A stretch of 64,000 nucleotides of DNA from Dermanyssus gallinae (GCA_003439945.1 QVRM01000292.1:926001-990000), one strand, 5' to 3'; shown: positions 1 through 10,946, counted from the stretch's first letter. Translations and numbers: made by a program. The notes: a model not told the origin generated them from the letters alone.

Positions 1-397
1 AGGACCTCAATGTGACGTTGTTTGAACCAGCTTCCGATCAGCCTGGCGGTGTGAATCGAAGCGTTATCGTGTTGAAAAACAAAGTCTGGCCCTCCCATCA
101 GCACAAAATGCGTCCGTTGCTCTTTTAGTAGATCCCAATAGCACCTCGAATTAACACGACCGTCCAAAAACACAATCGACGACTTTGTATGATACCCGAC
201 AGCCCAGAGCACCACCGACTCGCCACCTGAGTCAACATGGGTTCCTTCTTGCACACATCGTGGAAATAATAGTTAAATCCATTCGGTCTATCAAAGTTGA
301 ACTTTTTTCCTCCGAAAAGAGCACTCTGTGCCACTCGGTGGTCCATGACATCGTATCGTGGGCACTCAGTGGTCCATGACATCGTATCGTGGGCGAA
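1..397 (-). pseudogene. Tc1/Tc3-like transposase fragment
   Basis: Minus-strand reading gives the central and C-terminal catalytic region of a Tc1/Tc3-family DDE transposase: a TEW..LFSEEK stretch, then KFNF..P.GFNYYFHD, and near the window edge FQHDNASIHTARL with the second catalytic Asp. The first catalytic region can only be read by shifting frame inside the A-run at about 305-312, and a second shift is needed near 140, so the copy is dead. The element continues off the left edge. Assignment rests on the recognisable motif order, not on a search. Confidence 0.75.
332..393. repeat. 31-bp tandem duplication
   Basis: Two adjacent 31-bp units (starting at 332 and 363) differ by one base. They lie inside the Tc1/Tc3-like remnant and contribute to its loss of frame. 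Confidence 0.9.
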
Positions 398-439
398 GTC
401 GAGACGAGCTTTCAGCGAATAATAATAATTATAATTAAT

Positions 440-1539
440 AACACATTACGCACCTCACCGACAAGCCAATGTCCCGACGCCCTGCAAGCGTATGACGACT
501 CTACGAGAGACATACTGAGTGAAGTCCTTAACATCGATTTCACGGACGATACGTGGCGAAGAGCAAGCCTCCCCATAAGAGAAGGTGGACTGGGTGTTCG
601 ATCAGCAGTAGAATTGGCACTCATATGTTACGCAGCGTCTGTGCTAGAATTCAGCCCGCTGGCAGAGGCGCTAGTCGACCCGAGTGCTCACCACCGGCTG
701 CACATAGCTAAGCAGGAGGCAGAGTCGCTTGTCAAGCTGAAGTTGGATCCAGGTCCTTGGGAGAAACGTGTAACGCAGAGAGTGTTTGTGCAGATAACTA
801 CAGATGTAAAGTTATAGCCCGTAAGATCATCGAAAGCCTTGAGTCTTCTACGGAGAAGGCAGTCTTCTTGGCCGCACGAGACACCTTCAGCGGTGGATTT
901 CTTAGGGCTCTCCCGTCGCCACAGCTCGGCACCATGCTGGACAACGTCTCATTCCGCATGGTGTCGGCTCTCAGAATCGGCGGCTCGATATGCGAACCAC
1001 ACATTTGCAAAACCTGTGGAAAACCAGTAGAGAAGAATGGCCTCCACCCGTTGAGCTGCATCAAGAGCCAAGGTCGGGCTCCCAGGCACACAGAAATAAA
1101 TGCAGTGATTCAAAGAGCTCTCCGGAGGGCGGGAATACTTAGCATGCTGGAACCCAGACTAGAACTTCATGACGATAAAGGCCCGACGGTGTCACTATTC
1201 CGCCGTGGAAAAAAGGCTAATACCTGGTTTGGGATGCGACAGCCTCCTGCACAGTCTTATGTGTGCCACAGCGCTACCGAGGCGGGATGGGTGGCCGAAC
1301 ACGCAGAGAAAGAAAAGTGGCGTAAATACACAGAGTTAGAGTCTAGATACAATTTCGTGCCGATTGCAATGGAGACAATGGGCCTAATCAGCAGAAGAAC
1401 AAGGACATTTATTAAAGACTTAAGTGATCGAATACAAGCAAACACCGGAGATGCACGCGAAGGCGACTTTCTGAGGCAGCTGCTTTCATTGGCAGTTTGC
1501 AGAGAAAACGCCGCGTCAATATTAGGTGCGATGGGCTGA
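440..1539 (+). pseudogene. non-LTR retrotransposon C-terminal region, unclassified clade
   Basis: Two overlapping frames (to about 780, then from about 780 to 1539) join into one protein tail typical of a LINE polyprotein: a region with GGLGVRSA, then ALPSPQLGTMLDN, a zinc-knuckle-like CKTCGK....LHPLSC, GRAPRH..IN and a long helical C-terminus. Around 1222-1246 the +1 frame reads LVWDATAS, a motif this tail normally carries in frame, so two compensating indels have occurred. The motif layout suggests a restriction-like nuclease domain, but I cannot name the clade. A second fragment of the same family is at 16866-17200 on the other strand. Confidence 0.65.
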
Positions 1540-1616
1540 AGACAGCAAGAAAGAAACTATAAAATAATGAGGATACACATTCACACCTCACAACTGTATT
1601 GCTCTAAGACATATTA

Positions 1617-1632
1617 AATAATAATAAAATAA

Positions 1633-1730
<98 letters not shown>

Positions 1731-1874
1731 GAAACAACACCACCCGTACCAACACGCAATATGGCATTCCTGAAAAAAGCCTATTTGTGATACCGTTCTA
1801 AAACTCAGTAGAGAACTGATGCCCAGTGAGATCTAAGATTAATAATAATAATAATAATATTAATAATAATAATA
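1617..1874. repeat. (AAT)n microsatellites
   Basis: Near-perfect AAT runs at about 1617-1729 and 1837-1874. A shorter AAT-rich run at 418-436 lies on the other side of the retrotransposon fragment, so the insertion is bracketed by the same trinucleotide. Confidence 0.9.
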
Positions 1875-2175
1875 GTATAAGCTGCCCACCTCAGTGTGTC
1901 AGCCAGCAATATTTCTGCTGTACGTTCCTCGGTGTTTAGATAAATAATGCCTCATTTCTACGCAAAGTGGCGTAGAGATGTATCACTGTCGCTGGGGGCG
2001 CGTGCGTGAGCCTGCTTAGCCGTGTCCGCTTCTCATAGGGGGATAATTCTACTCCTTGAGCATGTATCACTGTAGTCTTTACACGACTGGATATAATAAA
2101 TGTGTGTAATGCGGCAAATGTTTAACAACAAAAATTTAAAATAAAAAACAAGTGGCTGTATCTCTTTTTCATTGA

Positions 2176-2179
<4 letters not shown>
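1875..2179. other. unassigned interval
   Basis: No convincing coding sequence. A 12-bp string ending in ATCACTGT occurs twice (near 1979 and 2064), hinting at a decayed repeat. Confidence 0.4.
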
Positions 2180-2232
<53 letters not shown>

Positions 2233-2237
2233 GTATA

Positions 2238-2294
<57 letters not shown>
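2180..2294. repeat. (TA)n microsatellite
   Basis: Over 110 bp of alternating TA with a few TG interruptions, directly abutting the left end of the foldback element. Confidence 0.95.
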
Positions 2295-2298
<4 letters not shown>

Positions 2299-3391
2299 GG
2301 TCATTTATATCGTTATGTACTTATTTCAAGGTTTGGTAGAACCGGCAAGAAAATATTTTTTTCAATGGAAGGAAACGTCTTGTTTAGGAGACAGAGTAAA
2401 ATTTATAAAAGTAGTTATTCTGCCTTTTTTCTCCTACATAGTTGTGCGAAATCTACGTTTGCGGGAGAACCAGTTAACGCATGAAAGAACTGATTATACC
2501 GGCGTGTTCAGAGAAAATTCTGCACAAAGGAAGACACTTCACTAGCTTGCGTAGCGAAAAGCGAATAGCCAGATTGAGGAAAGTCATAAAAAGCCGATAT
2601 GTTGTTTGTCTTACGGAAACGCTTTTTCGTGAAAATTTGGTAAAAAATGCCCACCATTTTCGTACTAAAGTGATGGCGCTGCCTTACGTAGTTATCAAGT
2701 AACTAAGCTTTTTCTATAGCCATATTGAAAGCGAAGGCATGCATACTTGCATAGGGTCTATGAGAAAGTTAGGTACATATTTTGAGGTTTAGTAGAACTC
2801 GGCAAGATAATAATTTTTCCTAGTGGAAGGAGGGGGGGAAACGTCTTGGCAACATTTTACGGTTCTAAACGTGAAAACTTGCACATAAAACATAACAACT
2901 ATGACTTTCGAAAAGGCTTAGTTACTTGGCAACTACGTAGTGCAGCACCATCACTTTGGTACGAAATTGGCGGGCATTCAATTTGCTATTGCGTGAGAGT
3001 GGTATTTTGGACTTACATTTTTGGCCGCAATGGAACACTTTTACGATTTTTCATGAAAATGCGTTACCTTAACATATCGACTTTTTACGACTTTCCTTAA
3101 TCTGATTATTCGCTTTGGTTACGCAAGCTAGTAATATGTCTTCCGTTGCGCAGAATTTTCCTCCAAACACGCCGGTATAATCGGTTGCTTCATGCGTTAC
3201 CTATTACTCCCGCAAACGTAGATTTCGCATAACTATGTAGGAGAAAAAGGCATAATAACTACGTTTATAAACTTCACTCTCTCTCTCCTGAACAAAACGT
3301 TTCCGCGTCCTCCTTCCATTGGGAAAAAGTATTTTCTTGCCGAGTTCTACCAAACCTCGCAATAAGTACATAACGATATGAATGACCCTGT
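2295..3391. mobile_element. foldback (long inverted repeat) MITE-like element
   Basis: The left arm (2295 to about 2706) is the reverse complement, with scattered differences, of the right arm (about 2929-3391). Both ends begin ACAGGGTCATT, and both flanks are (TA)n, as expected for a TA-targeting Tc1/mariner-type element. The spacer near 2770-2840 carries a third partial copy of the arm sequence. There is no transposase frame, so the element is non-autonomous. Its termini resemble those of the transposase-bearing element at 30291-32788 (ACAGGGTGTGACA), suggesting a related source of transposase. Confidence 0.85.
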
Positions 3392-3417
3392 ATATGTATC
3401 ATATTTGTTATATATAT

Positions 3418-3437
3418 ACTTATATACATATTTATGT

Positions 3438-3477
<40 letters not shown>
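3418..3477. repeat. (TA)n microsatellite
   Basis: TA-rich run between the foldback element and a short R2-like 3' tail. Confidence 0.9.
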
Positions 3478-3482
<5 letters not shown>

Positions 3483-3489
3483 GTTATAG

Positions 3490-3560
3490 AGAATATTGTA
3501 ATGATGTATTACTCATTTACAATACGTTTGCACACTCGGCAGTGCTCGCCTTGTACATTA
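3490..3560 (-). mobile_element. R2-like retrotransposon 3' tail (severely 5'-truncated)
   Basis: About 70 bp matching the 3' terminus of the R2-like copies at 4304, 9519 and 13617: on the minus strand, CACTGCCGAGTGTGC followed by an AATGA..AATA..CATCA..AAT end. (TA)n lies on both sides (to 3477 and from 3561), so this looks like a very short target-primed insertion into a TA tract. Confidence 0.75.
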
Positions 3561-3629
3561 GTATATATATATACTAAACAAAATAGTGTCCACAAAAACA
3601 AATGAACGAAAACAAGAGGCGAGACTTAC

Positions 3630-3759
3630 TTTGCAAGACTGGATTCAAAATTTGGCCGTATACTTCAGTTCCTTTATACCATGTCTCATTGAACATAAAG
3701 TAGGGAGTAACGCGCACATCGTACTCGGACTCCGGCGCCAAATTAGTCAAGGGAACGCG
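3630..3759 (-). CDS. exon: second half of an FN3-like module (host gene, exon A)
   Basis: On the minus strand a TTTTTGCAG acceptor precedes 3759 and a GTAAGT donor follows 3630, giving a 130-nt exon of phase 0-1. It encodes about 43 residues with the FN3 C-terminal pattern LTNLAPESEYDVRVTP. Length, phases and motif match exons 17905-17764 and 33032-32888. It should pair with the phase 1-0 exon at 13137-12940. Unlike the other two second-half exons it lacks the Cys-x(3,4)-Cys hinge. This is the most downstream exon visible; the gene continues beyond the left edge or in exons I did not find. No ortholog is recognised. Confidence 0.7.
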
Positions 3760-3783
3760 CTGCAAAAATGATGATAATGACAA

Positions 3784-4282
3784 TGTGTTAGTTTCAGAAA
3801 AAAAAGTTGTATTTGCTAGTTGAATTTAATAAAGGTGCGTAATAATTTAAAGGCGGCGGTTAGGTTAATACACGGAACGATGTCGCTGTAGTTTGCTAAG
3901 CGTTACTTAAATTAGTCCTCCAACCACTTTATGGCTCACGATCACGAACAATGTGTGTGTATACATGCACCTATTTCTAAGCGGTTAACTCAATCGCGGG
4001 TTAAGGCGGTTACTCGAATCGCGGGTTACAGCTCGTTATCTAGATTATCTTCATACATTTTGTCAGTCATTTGGCGGGTCACTAAGATGAACCCTGATAA
4101 TCAACTCGTATCTTGCCACTACTTTTTTTTATATTTTGCCTGCACCTACACCGAATAATATTCGCGCACATACCTATTTAATGTGACGTACTAAACTTAG
4201 TGTATATTTGCTTGGGAATCCTTGGTATTGCAATAACAAGTACGTGGCATCTACCCATTTTGCGTCGTGTCTGGGTCGACAT
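3784..4282. other. intronic interval, nothing recognised
   Basis: AT-rich, with short direct repeats (GCGGTTA..TC.AATCGCGGGTTA twice near 3980-4027). No supported gene. Confidence 0.4.
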
Positions 4283-4303
4283 ATACATATATATATATAT
4301 ATA

Positions 4304-5095
4304 AAAAAAATTGTGATGATTTATTAATCATTAACAATACGTTTGCACACTCGGCAGTGCTCGCCTTAATAAAAATTGTGGTAAAAAGGTGTCACGTGAA
4401 GTTAAGAATCAGTTGTCCGTGTCCTTGCTTGATGGTAGCCCCCGCTCTTATGAACCCGGTGCGAGCGGTATATCCTCAAGGTTCCTTACAAAGTTAAAAC
4501 GGTGAGATCCATAAGATTCCTCTTCGTGACGCCGAGCCCCAAGAGCGTCCTCGCAGATTCGGAGTCCCATACACCACTCATAGAGATAGTGATGGATCCG
4601 AATCTGCGAGGTTTTTGCGGGTCGGGGAGCGCCGCTCTTAGGAACTCGACGTCATATTTGGTGATCTTGTCCTGCCGCGCTTTTGCCAGGTCCCGGTCCG
4701 GGCCGCAAACGTCGGCATCTAAAACCCAGACCTCGGTAGGTGTTGTTATTACGAGGCCGGGCTTTAGACCAGGTGCGCCCGGTCGACGGAATACTCGCTC
4801 ACGAACCAATTCATGATCCCTTTCGCGGAGAAGACACGCCACGCAATCACAGACGTCGTCATGTCTTTTTATGGTTTGTTTGTGTGTTGTATCGCACATC
4901 TGAGCGACATGAGCCAACGTCTCAGGCGCATGACACCCGTGCCTACAACGTTTGTTGTAGCCCGGGCGTCCCCTGGCCAATCTGGCACGCGTTCGTAGTG
5001 CGTTGATCCTGAGCTTTAGTAGGTTTAAATACTCCTTACCAGATAGGTAGGGCATACCCTTAATCCAATAATGTAAAAAGGGCGTTTCGTGTGCT
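4304..5095 (-). mobile_element. R2-like retrotransposon, 5'-truncated copy 1
   Basis: The minus-strand frame 5055-4486 encodes the C-terminus of an R2-clade protein: zinc knuckle C-RHG-C-HAPET-x-H-x-C, TTHKQTIKRHDDV, then the restriction-like endonuclease core LKPGLVI..TEVWVLDADV and KITKYDVEF. Established R2 proteins have KPD at the first position; this copy has KPG, which should abolish cleavage. The 3' tail (CACTGCCGAGTGTGC...) ends at about 4304. (TA)n lies on both sides (4283-4303 and 5096-5114). Only the last ~190 codons remain. Confidence 0.85.
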
Positions 5096-5114
5096 TATAT
5101 ATATATATATATAT

Positions 5115-5165
5115 CACCTTTGTTAGGTACAATGTGAAAGTTGTATTAGTATACATATACCTGCC
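5115..5165 (-). mobile_element. 3' end of a family V LINE copy
   Basis: On the minus strand about 45 bp ending in CCTAACAAAGGTGATA, followed by (TA)n, match the 3' end of the family V fragment at 39430-39995, including the segment around that copy's stop codon. The body of the element is absent or unrecognisable. Confidence 0.55.
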
Positions 5166-5399
5166 AAGTTGGACAAGTTTTTGCAAACTAAACAATATGT
5201 ATGTATACGTCGTCTACTCTTTCTCTAAGCCGTAAAATCAATCGACAAGCTGTCTTCCTCGACACTTTTCTGCTACCAGTCTTTTGAATAGAGCATTTCT
5301 ACTTCCTCGTAAAAGAAGTTAGTAAAATGTTGCCCCTACTATTAATTGCTTAGAAGTGGACATAAAACGGTCGGCTTATTTTATTCTTGCTTCCGTCAG

Positions 5400-6492
5400 A
5401 GACGTCTAGCACGAATTTAAAGCAATGCGCTGCTTACTTGGCATTAATCCCCATCATACTAAAGGGGAAAGGTGATCCGGAGGTGCCGCCATCCAGGAGG
5501 GCGATTGCTAAAAAGAGTTTAACTCCTGGCACGCCTTATCACTCGACGGTTCAGCACCTTCTTTGAGTCCTGCGGCTGCATTCTAAACGAACAACACAGT
5601 TTTCGCACGGAACGTTTAACGAAACCACGGCAAACAACCTATTACTAAGTGAAGTGAACAGCGCAATCGGCCGGCCGAATCAGGCATTCTACGCAGTATA
5701 CGTCGATTTTAAATCTGCGTTTAACACGGCGTCTAGAGACAATCTCCTGAGGTAAAGCTCGCTGAGTTCGGAGTTCCGCTGAAGATGCTCCGGCAAATTA
5801 AAGCTATGGTTCAGGAAAACTCAGCGAGTTTCGATGACGGGGTGTCCCAGCTCCCCCTGTTCGCCTATACGACCATTGTCTGCAGGGCAATAATCTGAGC
5901 CCTCTGCTGTTCTCCCTTCTGCTGAATGACTTACCATCTCGACTCCAAGTATCTACTTCTCGCGTTAAAACGTTGCTGTACGCAGATGACCTTGCTATTT
6001 TCGGAAGAAGTCCTTTTCGTTTCTGACAGGCATTGGTAAGACTCTCCGCTTACCTACAAGGTACCGGCCTAACAATCAACCTTGATAAAACTGAAGCTAT
6101 GAAATTCCGTCGGTGAAGGCGGTTAGCCGAGTCCGACCCACTTTGTATTGGGCCAACGACCCTATACGTTGTGGGTCGTTGAAATATACTCATACACATT
6201 CACTTGAGCATGTGAATAGCTTCAAGTACCCTGAGGTGGGGTTTCGTACCAACGGTTGATACTTCAGAGAGCACAATCAGGACAGGATCGGGAGAGCCTT
6301 GGTTGCGTATATTGCAGTCCAGATGCCATCGAAGCTATCGCTACGGAAGCAATCGCCTTGTTCGAGATTAAGTTCCGCCTGTTGCTGCATTCGAAACGCA
6401 AGTAATCTTCTGTGTCGCAGTTTGAGATGCTCGATCGTATAAAACCAGCTTTCATAAACGTGTCATAAGGCTGCACCGCTCAACACAAAACA
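5400..6492 (+). pseudogene. LINE reverse transcriptase remnant (family V)
   Basis: Broken frames give RT landmarks in order: LNEQHSFR, YVDFKSAFN (palm motif A), KLAEFGVP, LSPLLFSLLLNDL, LLYADDLAIFG (about 5970-6005) and LTINLDKTEAM. It ends with a stretch at 6425-6492 that also occurs at 39455-39520. There the frame reads FL.RVMGLHRSTQNRLVYLL, a thumb or C-terminal segment shared by the copies at 26.1, 39.4 and 44.8 kb. Many stops and shifts are present. The clade is uncertain (I-, Daphne- or Vingi-like is possible). Confidence 0.7.
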
Positions 6493-6559
6493 GTTCACAC
6501 ACACAACACAGTATATATATGTTTTTCGTGGCAACAATCGTGGGCGCAGGCTAAATGCT

Positions 6560-6650
6560 AAGGTGTGCGGTGGCGGCCACAGAGAGCACAGCGTAGGTGG
6601 TAGCGCAAGAAGCTGCTAGCCGAACGGCCACGGTTCGAAACCCGCAATGC
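6560..6650 (+). repeat. tRNA-like segment (SINE head or tRNA pseudogene)
   Basis: An A-box-like TAGGTGGTAGCGC is followed about 35 bp later by a B-box GGTTCGAAACC. No convincing acceptor stem can be drawn, so this is called tRNA-derived rather than a functional tRNA. Confidence 0.45.
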
Positions 6651-7950
6651 ATATTTTCACTGTGTTGAAATGTAAGTCGGCCACCCCTTTCATCAGCTAC
6701 TGCGAGAACTTTCAAGGGAAAGCTGCTAATATGCCGCTCGGCAGTTCGGGAGGGCCTTCGCCTCCACCAACCCTGGACATAGATTGCCTACGGCAGTGCG
6801 CATCCTCTGTGTCTGCGTCCAACGAACATCCAGCAACGGGAATAACTGAGAACATCGGATCTACCCCGACGATGAACACCGATGTACCATGTGAAACGAG
6901 TTCAGCATACCAACAAAGCGTTGGCGTCAAGCGACAGAAGCCAACTTCGCCGCCAGAAAGCGAAGCCGAAGCTCAAGACATTTACATCAAATAGTGGGTT
7001 TGTGACTGTCACATCCCGAAAGAAGCCTTGTCATCCAAGGCCAAAATATCCGAGGACAGAAAGTCGATCATAGTGTGGCTTCCTGAAATAGATTTCATTC
7101 AGAAGCTGTTACCAGTAACTAAACTTGGAGACTTCTTTGTGTCGGCCCACTGCCCATCACTATCAACATTTAGGGCGACAATTCAGGGGGTTTTAACTTG
7201 TCTTACAGAGGAAAACATTTTAAAGGAGCTAGCACCGTTGGGGGTCATCCATGTAAAGCGACTTATGAGGTTTCAACCTGGGGGGTGAGACCGCTTTGGT
7301 TTTAGTAATCCTGTTGGTTACCCAACAACCGCCCACATCAATATTCTTGGGATTTCAATCACAACAGGTCGTGCTTAAACCTGACCAGCCTTGATTTTGC
7401 CACATCTACGGCCTGGACATTTCGCGGAACGTCGCACACAACAGCAGGTCTGCAGAAAGTGCGGCATTCCGAGCCATATTACCGCACGCTACAGCAATCA
7501 AACGCGGTGTATTAACTGCCGGGTGCTAAGCCTTCTGGCTCACCCTACTGCCCCGTCTGGCCTATTTCAGAGAGAGAAACAGACTGTTCCTCGAAGCCAA
7601 AACCCTGCAACAGGTTCGGGTAACTCACTTAGCCGCTGAGATCACCAGCAGTCGAATACCCCCCACATCTGGATTAGACGCAACATTTAAATGGGCAACC
7701 GTTCGCGGGATTTTCCAATCGCCCGAGGACCCTGACCCGCGGCTGCTTTTGACTGCACCTAGGCCACTCCCCGCGAAGAAACTTAAAAAGCGGACGGAAA
7801 GACTCTGCGCCAACAAGGGAAAGCTCGCCCCAAGGTGGCGATTAACGGCGCGTCGAGCACCCAGATCTGCACGGCCTAACCTGACCGCGGCTGACTCTGT
7901 GACTCGTTTGTCGCAAGTTACCGACCCCGGTAGACGAGCTCCCGCATAAC
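6647..7950 (+). pseudogene. LINE ORF1 (gag-like) with CCHC knuckle
   Basis: Several frames join to read an ORF1 protein: a Ser/Pro-rich N-terminus, FVTVTSRKKP (about 7000), a central domain with LPEIDF...TIQGVLTC..EENIL.EL, then CRKCG.PSHITARYSNQTRCINC (about 7455-7525), a degraded pair of CCHC knuckles, and a basic C-terminus with KKLKKRTERL. ORF1 proteins of I- and R1-type LINEs have this order. It follows the family V RT piece but reads as a new start, so it may be a separate truncated copy. Confidence 0.6.
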
Positions 7951-8399
7951 TATACTCGGATATCCTGACTAGTTAAGAACTTCGCTGCTATTTTTAGCGT
8001 TGACACTTTTGCTAACAGCAATGGCGAGAAACGCAGTGGTGGTTACGGTACCATAAAGCGGCAACCACAAAAACAGCCACAACAACAAAACAAACAACAC
8101 TAACATCGATCATCATTCAGTTTATTCACTATATCATTGGTGGGTACATGTGATTTGCATGTCTTATAATTCTTTGTTACAACTAAGCAGATAGTTCACA
8201 CGTTCCTGCAGTGATTATGCGTCGATTGACGCGCATCGTGTCAAGTGGTAGCCGTTGATTGCACACACATTCGTCAATTTCATAACACGCTTCTTTCAGA
8301 CATATATCATGGTGATAACCATGTCAGGTTATCCAGGACACAACAGTGTCCGATTTGTTTGTAGAGCCTTTTTCCACTTACCTGTGAAGAACGCTGGTC
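7951..8399. other. unassigned interval
   Basis: Low coding potential; an ACAA-rich stretch at 8066-8105. Nothing further supported. Confidence 0.4.
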
Positions 8400-9440
8400 C
8401 CACTGTATAGTTCTGCATTGCAAAATGAATACTTATTTCGTCTCTAAACACTAGGTATTGATCCAAGGCATCTGCACTGCATGGTATTCCGTTAGATATG
8501 CGGTCCTCCGTAAAGGTTCTCTCTCGACATAGTGCTAACGCTAATGTCGCCGATGCATTCCTAGGTAGTCCAAGTGCACGTTGTATAAATCAGTTCTTAA
8601 CTGGGTCGATGTTTTTGAGGTCTGTCAGCTTAAGGTGATGCGCAATCGCAAGGCGTAAGCTATATCGAACTATTGGTGCAATTTTAATTTTAAAGAGGTT
8701 GACGGCAATTTTTAGGCCAGTGTCACGCAGTTCTCCAAGAAGCATTATAGCTGCCGTTGCTTTAGCCCGTTTCTTCTATGTGCCTTCTAAACGAAAGTCT
8801 TGAAGTTAGCGTCACTCCCAAGTATGGGAAGTAACTTACTAACTCTACAGGGGCGCCGTTTATCTTTATACGACGATCTGCGGTGGCATATGCTCCTCCG
8901 CGACTGAAACGTAGGACCTTTGTCTTGTTAATATTGATTGTCAGTCTATTTTTATTGCACCACTTTGCCGATTCGATAAGGTAAAACTGTAAGTGGTCTC
9001 GGGATTTTGCGAGAACGACCAGGTCATCAGCCTAGAATGCGTGTGGTGCCTTTACTTTTCATAGAACTTCCGTCAGACCTGCCACGTATAGGATGAATAG
9101 AAACGAACGGAGTCTCCCTGGGCGACACCGGTTCTCTGTATGATTGGGCCCCTGATGCAATGGTCGCCGTTTTTAATAAATATGTGGTTATAAACTGACA
9201 TGCCATGCAAGAGGTTATACGTCAGGCCCGTAATTGCGTATCTGCTGTGAATGACTTGCAAAAGACGATCCCTGGGTACGCAGCCAAAAACGGTTTTAAA
9301 GTCGTCATTTCCCCTTGAGCCTTCCGTTTTTCTACATGGTCCAGTACAAACTTCAAAGCGTCTGCAATTGAGCGTTTTCAAAGAAATCCGTGTTGTTCAG
9401 TTGGGAGTTCATCGATTGTGCGCTCGTAGAGCCTCGAGGC
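8400..9440 (-). pseudogene. LINE reverse transcriptase remnant (family V-like, minus)
   Basis: Reading the minus strand from 9440: KTVFGCVPRDRLLQVI, GLTYNLLHGMSVYN, RTGVAQGDS (palm), ADDLVVLAKS with the Tyr codon lost, NRLTININKTKVLRFSRGG, then PYLGVTLTSRLSF. This is a RT palm-to-thumb order resembling the copy at 44810-45700. Stops and indels are frequent. Confidence 0.65.
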
Positions 9441-9518
9441 GATGAGCGAAGTAAGCACTTTACACATCACGCTTGTTAAGGAGATGCCTCGGCATGATTA
9501 TATATATATGTATACATA

Positions 9519-9585
9519 GAAAATATTGTGATGATTTATTAATCATTTACAATACGTTTGCACACTCGGCAGTGCTCGTCTTCTT
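9519..9585 (-). mobile_element. R2-like 3' tail within (TA)n
   Basis: About 65 bp that match, base for base over most of their length, the 3' ends of the R2-like copies at 4304 and 13617. TA-rich sequence lies on both sides. No coding sequence remains. Confidence 0.75.
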
Positions 9586-9624
9586 ATTATATATATATAT
9601 ATATATACATAATATATATATATA

Positions 9625-10942
9625 CATATGGTGTTCAAAACGTATCGCGACTTTTGTGTTTTTTCAAAAATTATTCATTTATTCATGAATATCTATTTTG
9701 TCCCCTTCAAAGTAATCCCCATGAGATATTATACACTTGTGCCAACGGTTTTTTCAATCTTCGAAGCACTTCAAAAAACCATTTTTTTTAATCTTGTTCA
9801 GCTCCTCCTTCGATGCCGTCTTTATCTCGTCAAGCGTAGCGTAACGTCGTCCTTTCATGGGCCTCTTCAGTTTAGGGAACAAGAAAAAGTCACAGGGGGC
9901 CAGATCTGGGGAATACGGTGGCTGCGGCATCATTAGTGTGTTGTTTTTGGCCAAAAACTCGCGCACAAGCAACGATGTGTGAGCAGGGGCGTTATCGTGG
10001 TGCAAAAGCCAATTTTTGTTCTTCCACAAATCCGGGCGTTTCTGGCGGATTGCTTCGCGCAAATTGCGCATAACTTGCAGGTAATATTCCTTATTGACCG
10101 TTCTACCCTGTAGCAAGAACTCATGATGCACCACGCCCCTGCAATCGAAGAAAACTGTCAGCAAAACTTTCACATTCGACCGAACTTGGCGCGCTTTTTT
10201 CGGTCTTGGTTCGTGCGGCAGCTTCCATTGAGATGATTGAGCTTTGGTTTCAACGTCATAACCATAAACCCACGATTCGTCACCAGTTATGACCCTCTGG
10301 AGCAAATTTGGGTCGTCGCGGACAGAGTCCAACATCTCATTAGCAATGTTCATGCGATGCTGTTTTTGGTCGCAATTGAGCAATTTTGGTACGAATTTCG
10401 CGGCGACCCGTCTCATGCCCAAATCATTGATAAAAATCGAATGGCACGAGCCAATCGATATGTTTAGGTCCTCAGCAACTTCTCTAACGGTGATTCGACG
10501 ATTGGCCAATACCATTTTCTCCACTTCATTAATTTTTTCGTCTGTTGTTGAAGTGCTCGGGCGTCCGGCACGCTCTTCGTCGTTCACATCTTCTCGGCCT
10601 TCTGAGAACATTTTGTACTACCGATAAACGTTGCTTCGGTCCAAGGTAGCTTCTCCGTATGCCACAGTCAACATTCGGGATGCATCCGCGCACTTAATTT
10701 CGTTTTTCACACAAAATTTGATACAGGTTCTTTGATCCATTTTTTTGAATAGGTAAAAATCGAAGACGATCCAAAACACGTGCAAGCAAAGCAGCTGTCA
10801 ACAATTAAGTGAACATTCAAAATGGCCGAGCTTGTCGGCATAAGTGAGAGACATGAGTACCAACATAACGCCACAAAAAATCGAAATTCGAATATACGTA
10901 ACCCGCGAAAATTCAAAAGTCGCGATACGTTTTGAACACACC

Positions 10943-10946
<4 letters not shown>
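9625..10946 (-). mobile_element. mariner element, full length, inactive
   Basis: A 26-bp perfect inverted repeat (9631-9656 against 10914-10939, core GTGTTCAAAACG) bounds about 1.3 kb, the usual size of mariner elements. Both flanks are (TA)n, consistent with TA target choice. It contains a transposase frame with two nonsense codons. Confidence 0.95.
9679..10740 (-). pseudogene. mariner transposase with two Trp-to-stop changes
   Basis: The frame from ATG at 10740 to TAA at 9679 spans 353 codons, the family's normal length. It begins MDQRTCIKF and has the helix-turn-helix region (EGREDVNDEERAGRPS) and the catalytic residues in GDESW, HHDNAPAH and YSPDLAPCDFFLF, the D,D34D arrangement. Codon 41 is TAG (10620-10618), and a TGA follows FED near 9754; both positions are Trp in related mariners. 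Otherwise the frame has no shift, so inactivation looks recent. It would cut and paste its own element if intact. Confidence 0.92.

Noticed and set aside
2122..2545. Long Tyr/Ile-repeat open frames over (TA)n
   Set aside because: They are readings of the TA microsatellite and the adjoining inverted-repeat arm; no codon bias or motif.
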